Assembly: GCA_028826165.1 (NCBI GenBank)
Contig: JAPDFW010000101.1
Span: 167,450-231,449, forward strand
Length of the DNA: 64,000 nt
From: Anaeramoeba ignava
Lineage: Eukaryota; Metamonada; Anaeramoebidae
Direction: 5' to 3'
A model generated the notes under the pieces. The model saw only the letters and a program-made list of their open reading frames with translations. It was not told where the DNA came from and made no database searches. Position numbers and translations under genes: made by a program. How positions within the stretch are numbered: the stretch's first letter is position 1; each line of letters starts with the position of its first letter. Shown one piece after another: positions 23,752-33,618 of the stretch.

Positions 23752-25674
23752 ATGATGAATGAAATTTTATTTTTTGGCTCAAATGAATATCCAATTCTTA
23801 TCAAAAATGAACCAAAAAAAATAACAAAACCAATTCAATTTAAATTTGAAAATGAAAATGAAAATGAAAATGAAAAACAAATTAAACAAATTGCATCAGG
23901 AGATTTTTCAATAATTTTCTTTTTTGAAAATGGAAAAGCAATAGAATATTTACATGAAGACTTTTTAAATAAAAATCCTTCAAAAATCCAAATTGAAAAT
24001 ATTCAAAAAGTAACTGTTGGTTATGATAATGAAGCTATTTTAACAATAGAAGGAAATGTATTTGCCAAAGGATATGCAATTAATCCAAAAAATCCAAATG
24101 AATTTATCAATATTTCATCATTATTTGAAGATACAAATGATAGAATAATTGAAGATATTGTCTGTTCAAGAAGTTCAATTTACTTATTAACCTCAAATCA
24201 AAATGTTTATGGAATTGCTGATAATTTTTATGGTCAACTTGGTTTTGATCCTAGAACACTTAAAAAAACAGAAAAACCAATTTTAATGATGAAAAATATT
24301 TCTAAAATATTTACAGGAAATTTTTCAGGTTATGTTTTTCTTTTGAATTCAAATCAAGAATTATTTGTATGCGGTAATAATGGATTTGGTCAACTTGGAT
24401 TAGGAGAATCAAGAAAAGAAGAAACCAAAATCCAAAACTTAACCAAAATTGAAAATATTCCAAAAGGTAAAATAATTGATATTCAATGTGGATCAACTTT
24501 ATCAATAATGATGATTGAAAATGAAAATGAAAATCCAAATCCAAAAAGAAAACTTTATTCATGTGGAGATTATAGATTTAATGGACTTGGCAAAAATGAA
24601 AATACTTATGAATTTACTGAAATCAAATCATCTTTATTTGAAAATGATAATATTCTTGAGTTTTCTGTTGGAGTATATCATACTTTGATTTTAACTTCTA
24701 ATTTAAAAATGATAGGGTTTGGAAGAAATAATGAAGGTGAATTAGGAACTGGAGATACTGAAAACCAATTAATTCCAATTCAAATTGAACTTCCTAAATT
24801 AAGATTTAATGAAGAAGTTTCCAATTATCATATTTCTTGTGGTGCTTGGAGTTCATTTCTTTATTATTCACCTTTCCTTTCTTCTTTTTCCAATCTTGAA
24901 GAAGATTTGATAAAACTATTTGAAAGAAAAGAATTTTGTGATATTTCATTTAAAACCAAAAATGGAGAAATAATTAAAGCTCATAAATTAATATTGAAAT
25001 ATAGATTAAATCAAAATCAAAATGAAATTGAAAAACTTAAAGAAATTATTTCAACTAAATCAATTAAAGAATCAAATCAAATATTTGAAATGATTTATTC
25101 AAACAGAATAATAAATCCAAAATTATATTTTGAAATTAAAGAAATTATAAATTCAAATGAAAAAATAGAAGAAACAATGAAAAGAATTTATTTAAATGAA
25201 AATGAAAATGAAAAAGATTTTATAATTGAAAGAAAAGAAAAACAATATAAATTTCCCAAATTAATATTAATAATGAGAAGTGAATTATATCGAGGAATGT
25301 TTTTATCTGTTACAAATGATACTTCTAATAAAGTTACAGATTATAGTGAATTAAGTAATAAATCATTTCAAATATTTGAATATTGGATTTATTCAAATCA
25401 AATTAAAGAAGAAATTGAAATTACACAAGAAATCATTGAAGAAATTGAAATTGGAATTGATTATTTTCAATTAAATCAAACAAATCCAAATTTATTTGAT
25501 TTATTAATTAACAAATTTAATAATCAAAATCAAAATCAAATTCAAAATCAAAATCAAAATCAAAATCAAAATCAAATTCAAATTCAAAATAAAAATGAAA
25601 AATTAAATACACAAGAAAGAGAAGAAAAAGAACAAAAACATAAAAAGAAAACAGGAAAGTGTGATATTTTTTGA
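23752..25674 (+). CDS. RCC1-BTB protein, copy C, intact, CaaX-like C-terminus
   Basis: The only undisrupted copy, 640 residues, single exon. Residues 1-375 form RCC1-type blades (LFVCGNNGFGQLGLGES, LYSCGDYRFNGLGKNE, MIGFGRNNEGELGTGDTEN). From about 385 a BTB domain begins (DLIKLFERKEFCDISFKTK, then NGEIIKAHKLILKYRL), interrupted by a helical NE-rich insert. A second BTB-like unit follows (YKFPKLILIMRSELYRGMFL, then SNKVTDYSELSNKSFQIFEYW). An NQ run leads to a basic tail KHKKKTGKCDIF ending in Cys-x-x-Phe. The basic stretch plus CDIF resembles a prenylated CaaX terminus, suggesting membrane anchoring; the acidic a1 residue makes this uncertain. RCC1-BTB proteins often act as cullin-3 adaptors or GTPase regulators. 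Confidence 0.92.
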   Translation: MMNEILFFGSNEYPILIKNEPKKITKPIQFKFENENENENEKQIKQIASGDFSIIFFFENGKAIEYLHEDFLNKNPSKIQIENIQKVTVGYDNEAILTIEGNVFAKGYAINPKNPNEFINISSLFEDTNDRIIEDIVCSRSSIYLLTSNQNVYGIADNFYGQLGFDPRTLKKTEKPILMMKNISKIFTGNFSGYVFLLNSNQELFVCGNNGFGQLGLGESRKEETKIQNLTKIENIPKGKIIDIQCGSTLSIMMIENENENPNPKRKLYSCGDYRFNGLGKNENTYEFTEIKSSLFENDNILEFSVGVYHTLILTSNLKMIGFGRNNEGELGTGDTENQLIPIQIELPKLRFNEEVSNYHISCGAWSSFLYYSPFLSSFSNLEEDLIKLFERKEFCDISFKTKNGEIIKAHKLILKYRLNQNQNEIEKLKEIISTKSIKESNQIFEMIYSNRIINPKLYFEIKEIINSNEKIEETMKRIYLNENENEKDFIIERKEKQYKFPKLILIMRSELYRGMFLSVTNDTSNKVTDYSELSNKSFQIFEYWIYSNQIKEEIEITQEIIEEIEIGIDYFQLNQTNPNLFDLLINKFNNQNQNQIQNQNQNQNQNQIQIQNKNEKLNTQEREEKEQKHKKKTGKCDIF

Positions 25675-25849
25675 ATACAAATTATTAATGAAATTCAAAT
25701 TTATTTGATTTATTAATTAAAATTAAAATTAAAATTCAAAAATCATTTTTTCATTTTTCTATTCAAAATTTTAATGTATCATAAATTAGATAAAATCTAT
25801 TTTTTGAATTTTGATTATTATTATTAAAAAAAAAAGTTTTGTTTCTAAA

Positions 25850-27232
25850 CTAAAAAATAACATTATCAAAATTGCTTCTTGAAACAAATCCTCGATTCAA
25901 ATCATATTGAGAATCAATTCTGAAAAACTTATTAACATTCAGTTTATAAGAGGAATTTTGCAGAACAAACTGATAATGATTATTTTGAAAAGAACAACTT
26001 TTGGAAGAAAAATTTTTCAATAAAGAATAAACTTGATTATTTTGGATACTTTGGTTATTTTTGATATTAGAATTAAAAATGGAATTGAATTTTGATTTTT
26101 GATTTAAATTTTGGAAATTTTCAGAATCAAAATCTTTGAAATGAGAAAATAAAATGAAGTGCTTTTGCTTTGAAAATTCAGTGAATTGAGAAATCAAATT
26201 GGGTGTTTTGGATAAGAAGTGAATTGGAGAATCTTTCAGTTTCTTTTTTTGTTGAATTTCCTTCTCTTTCTTGCAATTCAGTTGATCCAATTTATCCTTT
26301 TGGTTGAGCTTCTCAATCAAGTATTCATAAACAACAAACGAAATTATAGTTGAAGGTAAAATGGTAGAAATTCTTGAAAAAAGACCATGAAAAAAACCAT
26401 TAAGACCGCTTTCAAGATAAACTGTTTGGAAAGTGCGGAACATGTTTGGAAATCGTTTTGCACCATTTTCAACTAAATCGCGTGTTTGTATTTTTGTTTT
26501 GACAACATCAAACGGCATTGTAATAATAGCAGACACAAATGTGGCGGCTGTTGCTGATACGATATAGTTCAAAACGCCGAGTTTGTGCTCCGAATTGCCG
26601 TTGTTGATTTGTGGATGATTCATGATTTTCAGTTGAATTCCTTTTATATAATCATAAGTTCCCCAATAAAAAGGATAAGATAAAAAATCACGCGTTAAAT
26701 AAGCAGAATATCCATTAAAAAGACCGGAAAAACCGGATTCCTTGTAAAGTTGGTTCAAAATATCCAAAAAACCCATTGATTTTATGTTTGTATTTGTTCC
26801 TTCTAATTGCATTCTTTGCTTTGCAATTTCAATTGGATTTCTTATTGAAATTATTAAAGTTCTTGTCAAAGCAGCAAAAAATAACGGTTTATTTTTCATC
26901 CAAAAATTTTCCCATTTGCTTGATATTTTTTTATCTTGATTTATTGTTGTTTTTGTTGTTTTTTGTGTTTGCTGAGCAAAATTCACTTTCACATAATGAT
27001 AAATTAAAAAAGAAATTGCACTTGTTGGTACATTTGATAATAAACTTGGAAAAAGTGCTTTTTGTAAGTTGTTTTTTGTTGTCATTTTTCCATAAAATTG
27101 TGTTCTTGTTTTGATTGTATCTATTGATGATGTACATAATGTACTTATACTTCGTGCTAATGCTCCAATTAATAAATGTCTTATTGGTTTAAAATGTTTT
27201 TCTTCTTTTTTTTTTGATTGATTTTGATTCAT
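25850..27232 (-). CDS. Mitochondrial carrier family protein (SLC25-like)
   Basis: Six-helix solute carrier of the inner membrane of mitochondria or a related organelle. Single exon, 460 residues. Three tandem repeats are visible. Repeat 1 is SSIDTIKTRTQF, with Ser in place of the usual signature Pro. Repeat 2 is NPIEIAKQRMQLEG followed by GFSGLFNGYSAYLTRD. Repeat 3 is MPFDVVKTKIQTRD followed by GLNGFFHGLFSRI. The pattern recalls the S-adenosylmethionine/mitoferrin branch, but the substrate cannot be read safely. About 120 C-terminal residues (SIFNSNIKNNQSIQ and onward) are not part of the carrier fold and are unrecognised. The ATG at 27232 is preceded on its strand by a TTTTTCATTTTTTTCCG tract. 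Tail-to-tail with RCC1-BTB copy C. Confidence 0.88.
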   Translation of the reverse strand: MNQNQSKKKEEKHFKPIRHLLIGALARSISTLCTSSIDTIKTRTQFYGKMTTKNNLQKALFPSLLSNVPTSAISFLIYHYVKVNFAQQTQKTTKTTINQDKKISSKWENFWMKNKPLFFAALTRTLIISIRNPIEIAKQRMQLEGTNTNIKSMGFLDILNQLYKESGFSGLFNGYSAYLTRDFLSYPFYWGTYDYIKGIQLKIMNHPQINNGNSEHKLGVLNYIVSATAATFVSAIITMPFDVVKTKIQTRDLVENGAKRFPNMFRTFQTVYLESGLNGFFHGLFSRISTILPSTIISFVVYEYLIEKLNQKDKLDQLNCKKEKEIQQKKKLKDSPIHFLSKTPNLISQFTEFSKQKHFILFSHFKDFDSENFQNLNQKSKFNSIFNSNIKNNQSIQNNQVYSLLKNFSSKSCSFQNNHYQFVLQNSSYKLNVNKFFRIDSQYDLNRGFVSRSNFDNVIF

Positions 27233-27500
27233 TTATTTTTATAAATAAGATTTGAATAAAAATAAAAAAAACGGAAAAAAATGAAAAATAAAAAAAAAAT
27301 TAAATAAAAATAAAAATAAAATAAAAAAAGATGAGTCATTATTTATAATAAAAATATTAATAAAAATATTAAAACAAGTAAGATCCAATTGTCAAATTAA
27401 AATTAAATTAAAAATTAAATAATCAAAATTAAATTAAATTTATTTTTTCATTTTTTTCTTTCTTAGTTTTTTTTTTCTTAATTAAAAAATTAATAAAAAA

Positions 27501-30500
27501 ATGAATTTAATTTTAAATGATGAAAATTTAAATTGGATTAGATCTTCTTTTAATATGCAAATTTCAAAAGAAATTCCTTTTCAAAATATCTCAAATTTCT
27601 TTCTTCTGTTAGAATTTTTTTTACAAAAAGAAAATAAAGAAATTATTGAAGAGTAAAATTAAAATTATTTATTAAAATTATTTATTAAAATTATTTATTA
27701 AATTATTTTTTTTTTCAATAGTTCAATTTATGAATCTTCTTTTTTGAAAAAATGTGGAATATCTGAATTATTTTTTAATCAAATTACAGAATCAAATTCC
27801 AATTTTGAAAAAACACAAGCTATTAATAATCTAATTAAAGGAATTCGAGTTTTTTGCCAACAAAATCAAAATCACAATATAAATCAAAATCAAAATCAAA
27901 ATCAAAATCAAAATCAAAATCAAAATCAAAAATCAAAATCAAAATCAAAATCAAAATATAAAATCAAAATCAAAATCAAAATCAAAATCAAAATCAAAAT
28001 ATAAATCAAAATCAAAATCAAAATAAAAATCAAAATCAAAATAAATCAAAATATAAATCAAAATCAAAATCAAAATCAAAATCAAAATCAAAATCAAAAT
28101 CAAAATCAAAATCAAAATCAAAATCAAAATAAATCAAAATCAAAATCAAAATCAAAATCAAAATATAAATCAAAATCAAAATATAAATCAAAATCAAAAT
28201 ATAAATCAAAATCAAAATATAAATCAAAATATAAATCAAAATCAAAATATAAATCAAAATATAAATCAAAATATAAATCAAAATATAAATCAAAATCAAA
28301 ATATAAATCAAAATATAAATAGAAATCAAAATCAAAATCAAAATATAAATAGAAATCAAAATCAAAATATAAATCAAAATCAAAATCAAAATCAAAATCA
28401 AAATATAAATCAAAATCAAAATCAAAATCAAAATCAAAATCAAAATCTAAATCAAAATCAAAATCAAAATATAAATCAAAATATAAATCAAAATCAAAAT
28501 ATAAATCAAAATCAAAATCAAAATCAAAATCAAAATATAAATCAAAATATAAATCAAAATCAAAATCAAAATCAAAATCAAAATCAAAATCAAAATCAAA
28601 ATCAAAATCAAAATCAAAATCAAAATCAAAATCAAAATATAAATCAAAATCAAAATCAAAATATAAATCAAAATCAAAATATAAATCAAAATATAAATCA
28701 AAATCAAAATCAAAATCAAAATCAAAATCAAAATCAAAATATAAATCAAAATCAAAATCAAAATCAAAATCAAAATCAAAATCTAAATCAAAATCAAAAT
28801 CAAAATCAAAATATAAATCAAAATCAAAATATAAATCAAAATATAAATCAAAATCAAAATATAAATCAAAATCAAAATATAAATCAAAATCAAAATATAA
28901 ATCAAAATATAAATCAAAATCAAAATCAAAATCAAAATCAAAATCAAAATATAAATCAAAATCAAAATATAAATCAAAATATAAATCAAAATCAAAATAT
29001 AAATCATTTGGAAAATCAATTCCATTTTTCAAAAATTGAACAAGAAAATTTAAATTCAATCATAAAACATTCTTTTTTAGTTGGCTCAGCTTGCTTTCAA
29101 GTGAATTTAATTAAAAATATTCCAAAACAAAAAGAAATCCCAATTTTACTCAGAATAACAAACGAAAAAATTCACATTTCCCAAAATTCTAAATACAAAG
29201 AATTTGAATTTTCATCAATTGAAAAACTAGAAATTTATCCAATTGATGACAAGAAATTAAAACTACAATTATCATCCAAATCATTTAATTACCAAATTGT
29301 ATCAGCAACCCAAAAACAATCATTTGTAATTTGGAAAACTTTGATGATATTCCATAAATATAACCAATTAAAAAATAACATCTTTCATCCAATTGATGGA
29401 ACAATCTTTGGGAGAATCAGAAGAAAGAGAAATTTTAGCTATCCAATTTTGGAAGAAAGGAAGAGCTTCATTTTCAGGCAAAATTATCAAAGAAATGGTT
29501 TCTATTGAAGAATGTCAAATTATCCTCTCAAAATCAAGTTTTGAAATAATCACAGAAAATGATGAGAAAATTTCTTATCCTTGGTCAACTCCAAATTTGG
29601 AATTTACAATCAAATCTAACCAAAATATTATCAATTTTGAAATATTAAATCACGAAAATTCCAAAAAACAACTCCTTTTTTCAATTTATCTAAATCCAAG
29701 AGCAACTTGTTTACTATTAATTAAATGCTTATCGATTTTCCAAAATTTCACAAACAAAATGGAAGAAATTGAATTAATTGAGGAAGAGATTGAAAACATG
29801 AAAATGAATTCAATTTTGAGAACTGACAGAATTCTAAAACGGAAAGTATCACATCGAACAAGTTTGCTTCGTTCGCAAGTGGAATCTCTTTTGATCAACA
29901 AAAAAAATGTTCTCAATCTCTCAAACAAAAACACAAACAATTTTTTGATACCAATTCAAACCAAATTCCCTCAATTCCATTTTGTTTGCGAATTTGATCC
30001 TTATTCCCAACAAGGAAAAGTTTTCCAAAAAAGATTGTGGCTCAAAAACTTACCACAATCACCATATTTTGTTCGAGAACAAGATTTATACTCAAAACAA
30101 ATTGCACAATTTGTAATACAAGCAAAGAAAAAGGGGAAAATAGGGTTTGATGTTCATCTGATTTTAAAAAATTTCAGAAAAAAAGCCAAAATACAATTCA
30201 CTCTTCAAGAAGTAATTGTGAAATTACATTCAAAAGTGGAGCTATTTGAAGACTCGCAATTTGGAAAGCCAAAAGAAAACAACAAACCACGAAGAACTCA
30301 ATCTTGGAAATATTCGGAAGATTTGAAAATATTTCTTCATCCTTGGAAACACGATATCTTCATGCTTCAATTAGATAAACAACAGAAACTTGTGATTATT
30401 TCTGAAAGTTCAGTTGTTCGAGATCGAATTTGCAATTCATTTTTAGAATTCAAAAGAAATTCAAAATATAATCAAAATGAATTTGGACAAAATGGACACG

Positions 30501-32134
30501 ATTCAGTATTATTTCCTGCAAATTCCAACAAGGAAAAATCAACAAATTCTTCTAATGTTATTTGTTCATTGAGAGGCAAGTGCCAGAACAGAAGTAACAA
30601 GACCTCTCAAAAGGATTCAACCTCTTCTCCTCCTTTTCCTTCTGATTCCGGCAATTTCCCAAATATTTCAGAACAAGAAATTGTGGAACTAAATCTCGAG
30701 CTCAATTCTCCACTTGAATACTTGTTTGAAAATAAGAAACCTCATTTCCAGCCAATTCTCGATGTTTTGGAACAGGGAATCATTTCAAATAGAAGTTTCT
30801 ACATATATGCCAAGCATGAAACGGATGATGATGAAATCAACTCAAGGGAAAAAACTCAATATCGAACAAGTTTTTTCAATTCTTTGGGTGAGTTTTGTGG
30901 AATCGGAGAAATTATGCTTTCAGATGATCATTTCTCAGTTATTTTTGGAGAGACAAAGATACAAAGATACTATTCTTTCTTTTCAGAGATTATATTTCAT
31001 GAGAAAAACTCCGTTTCTTGCAATTTTCATCTGGATGAATTCATCTTTGTTCACGTGATGTTTTCCTCATATTCAGAAGCAACAACTTTCTCACAAGATT
31101 TCCAAACAAAGAAGGCTGGATGCGTTACTCCAACAGAAAACATCCATTTTTCTGAATGCACATTCCAAACCAGAATAGGCACTTTTGAAGGATCCATTTC
31201 CCTCAAATTGACAAAATTCACATTCCGTTTTCCGGATGAGAAAATCAAAGGAATTTACACACTTGATACACAAGTCGACAAGCTGGATAACAATTCCGTT
31301 ATTTTTTGGTTCAATTCAAGAAGATATTTGAAAGTTACTTTCTCTTCCATTGAGAAATTGCTTGAATTCATGGGATCTTTTGAGAAATTGCAAAGAAACT
31401 ACTTGAGTTATTCTATTGAAAAGGAATCTCGGTTCTATCCTGTCAAAATTCTCGTAGATGAACAACCAGTTTATTCATGCAATGTCGTCATCTCGGAATT
31501 CTCAATTTGTCTTATATCAAAGAATTTTGTTTCTGTTTTCCAATTCGATACTCATATTTCATTGGCAAAATCAAACACAAGTATCCAACTCCAAGTTTTC
31601 CAAGTTATGGAACTCTATCTTCTTTTTGATTCTTTTCAAGACAGATCTCTCTTCATCGAATCTTACAAACTCTTTTTCACTCAGATTCCAAAAGTTGATC
31701 CCAAAAAAATTTCTTTTATTAAATCAAAAAAATTTGATGTCACTTTCTATAATCCAAATTTAAATGTAATTGGTAAAGGTTTTATTAAAATTCGCAAAAA
31801 AACTTTATTAATCAAAAGTTTTTTACTCCAAACTGCTGAAATTATTGATAGTGTTTTATCTATTCATCCAAATCTTCCTTTTGCCTGCAAAATTGTTTTT
31901 GGAAATTCTTCAAATGAAAAAATTTTTGCTTTTAAAAATGCCAAAAAAAAGGAAAAATTCATAAATTTATTCCAATTAAAAAAAAGTTATTTAAAAAAAC
32001 AAAAAATTGAAGATGGATTTCTAATTTTATTTGAAAATGAAAGTGAAGAAGATGATGAAGAAGATAAATTATTGATTAAAAAAGAAATGAAAAGAAGAAG
32101 AAAAGAACAATTAAAAAAAATTTATCAAAATTAG
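27501..32134 (+). CDS. Large protein with repeated PH-like domains, frame broken twice
   Basis: Exon 1 is 27501-27652 (MNLILNDENLNWIRSSF). A phase-2 intron (27653-27721) leads to SIYESSFLKKCGISELFF. A CAAAAT/ATAAAT run (about 27880-28990) then holds indels that move the frame: stops occur at 28024, 28042 and 28054 in the frame used afterwards. From 28990 the frame is open (HLENQFHFSKIEQENLN) and shifts once more near 29409 (ATCTTTGGGAGAATC); removing one G gives DGTIFGESEEREILAIQFW. The rest is open to 32134. At least five blocks of about 110 residues look like PH folds: seven beta strands, then a helix (AIQFWKKGRASFSGKIIKEM, GTFEGSISLKLTKFTFRF, KKFDVTFYNPNLNVIGKGF). No known orthologue recognised. 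Confidence 0.68.
27880..28990 (+). repeat. 1.1 kb CAAAAT/ATAAAT hexamer expansion
   Basis: About 180 hexamers, CAAAAT with interspersed ATAAAT and three AAATAGAAAT/CTAAAT variants. On the plus strand it would encode QN/IN. It contains no GT, so it cannot supply a splice donor. The long minus-strand DFDLYFDFD frame (28124-29059) is a shadow of it. Confidence 0.92.
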
Positions 32135-32170
32135 TCATTTTTTTTTTTAAATAAAAAATTTTTTTTTAAT

Positions 32171-32207
32171 TTTTTTTTTTCATTTTTTTTCTTTTTTCTT
32201 TTTTCTT
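32171..32207 (+). promoter_or_regulatory. T-tract element of the microprotein gene
   Basis: TTTTTTTTTTCATTTTTTTTCTTTTTTCTTTTTTCTTTG about 70-105 bases before the split start codon at 32278. It matches the tract in front of the longer genes and supports a transcription unit here. Confidence 0.5.
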
Positions 32208-32277
32208 TGTTTAATTATAAAAAAAAAAACAAAACAACAAAACAATTTTAATTTAAAAACAAAACAAAATTTTTAAA

Positions 32278-32504
32278 ATGTAAAATTAAATTTTAATTTT
32301 TTATTATTAAATATTAATTATTTTATTAACTAGGGATGCTGGAAATTTAATTGCAATTTTAATTGGGATTATTTTATTCTTTATAATCTTTTTTGCAATA
32401 ATGGGAAAAGTGTAAAAAAAAAACAATTTTAAATTAAATTTTTATATTTAATTTTTTAATTAAATTTTATTTTTAATTTTTTATTTAGTTCTCGACGCAA
32501 ATGA
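32278..32504 (+). CDS. 31-residue single-pass membrane microprotein, 3 exons, split ATG
   Basis: Too short for a six-frame listing. Exon 1 supplies only AT (32278-32279). Intron 1 (32280-32333, GTAAAA...AACTAG) interrupts the start codon. Exon 2 (32334-32411) supplies G, then codes for DAGNLIAILIGIILFFIIFF and onward. Intron 2 (32412-32488, GTAAAA...ATTTAG, phase 2) precedes exon 3 (32489-32504), which adds SRRK and TGA. The product is an acidic N-terminus, about 20 hydrophobic residues and a basic MGKVSRRK tail: a small tail-facing membrane protein, comparable in size to OST4 or sarcolipin but with no recognised similarity. Support: consistent phases, matching donors and acceptors, its own T-tract, and abrupt loss of hydrophobic coding outside the exons. 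No transcript evidence. Confidence 0.6.
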
Positions 32505-32681
32505 TTTAAAAACAAAAACAATTAAAAATTCATTTAATAATAATAATAATATTCAAAATCTTTCTTTCTTCTCTTTTTAACAAAAGTCCATTTTTATTCT
32601 TTCTTACTTTCTTTTAAAAAACAAATCAAATTCAAATTCAAATTCAATTTTAAAATTAAAATTAAATAAAATTCCAAAAAA

Positions 32682-32712
32682 TTTTTTTCATTTTTTTCAT
32701 TTTTTTTCTTTT
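32682..32712 (+). promoter_or_regulatory. T-tract element upstream of 32729 gene
   Basis: ATTTTTTTCATTTTTTTCATTTTTTTTCTTTT, ending 17 bases before the ATG; same class as at 19497, 23721 and 41074. Confidence 0.5.
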
Positions 32713-32728
32713 AAAAATTTTTTATAAA

Positions 32729-33361
32729 ATGTCTTTTTTAATTGTTGGTTCGCTTTTTCTTACAAAAAATTTACAAAATACAACAATAGAAGAAGTTTTA
32801 AAACAAGAAGAACAAAAAAAACAAAGAAAAGAAATTCTTGCAAAAGAAAGAAAAGAAAGAATTCAATGGGAAAAAGAACTTGAAGCAAAAAAACAAAAAA
32901 TGGGTTTTTGGAAAAGAAAAAAAGAAACTCAACTTGACAAATATTATCAATCAGTTCAAGAACAAAAAGAAAAACACAAAATGCACGTTGAAAATGTCAA
33001 TGCCGAAGTTGAAGACTCTTCAGATAGCATTGACAGTGATATCAATATAGATTCTGACGATGACTTTGACAGCTCAGATGACAATCCAAATGATGAATCA
33101 AAGAAAAAAGAACTTCGCAAAAAGAAAACTCAAGCTTTATTTGATCAACTTGAACCAAATTCTTCCCAAAATCTCCAAGAAACTAAAAACGTTGAGAAAA
33201 AAAATCCTAAGAAAAATTCTCAATCTGAAAGCAGTATTGACAGTGATAACTTGGATGACTTTGATGTTTCTTCTTTAGATGAAAGCACTGATTCTGATTT
33301 GGAAGAAAAAAAGAAAAAAGAAAGAAAAGAAAATACTCAAAAATTATTTCAAAATCTTTAA
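32729..33361 (+). CDS. Charged coiled-coil protein with duplicated acidic/basic module
   Basis: Intact single exon, 210 residues, no recognised family. A hydrophobic start (MSFLIVGSLFL) is followed by a long charged helix (QEEQKKQRKEILAKERKERI). Two modules follow, each a Ser/Asp-rich acidic stretch plus a basic helix. The first is SDSIDSDINIDSDDDFDSSD, then KKELRKKKTQALFDQLEPN. The second is SSIDSDNLDDFDVSSLDEST, then KKKKERKENTQKLFQNL. The parallel TQALFDQL / TQKLFQNL endings indicate an internal duplication. The Ser-Asp clusters would suit casein kinase 2 phosphorylation (inference). Confidence 0.8.
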   Translation: MSFLIVGSLFLTKNLQNTTIEEVLKQEEQKKQRKEILAKERKERIQWEKELEAKKQKMGFWKRKKETQLDKYYQSVQEQKEKHKMHVENVNAEVEDSSDSIDSDINIDSDDDFDSSDDNPNDESKKKELRKKKTQALFDQLEPNSSQNLQETKNVEKKNPKKNSQSESSIDSDNLDDFDVSSLDESTDSDLEEKKKKERKENTQKLFQNL

Positions 33362-33467
33362 TCAAAAATTTTTTTCAAAAAGGAAAAAAAAATGAATAAA
33401 TCCCAAACATTGAATTAAAAATGGAATTATATTTCTAAATTAATTCTATTCTCATTTTTTATATTTC

Positions 33468-33587
33468 ATTTTAAGATTTTAAGATTTTAAGATTTTAAGA
33501 TTTTAAGATTTTAAGATTTTAAGATTGATTAATTGATTGATTGATTGATTGATTAATTGATTGATTGATTAATTGATTGATTAATTA

Positions 33588-33618
<31 letters not shown>

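Noticed and set aside
28124-29059. Long minus-strand open frame of Asp-Phe-Leu-Tyr repeats (311 codons)
   Set aside because: It is the reverse reading of the CAAAAT/ATAAAT array. It has no start context and no complex sequence.
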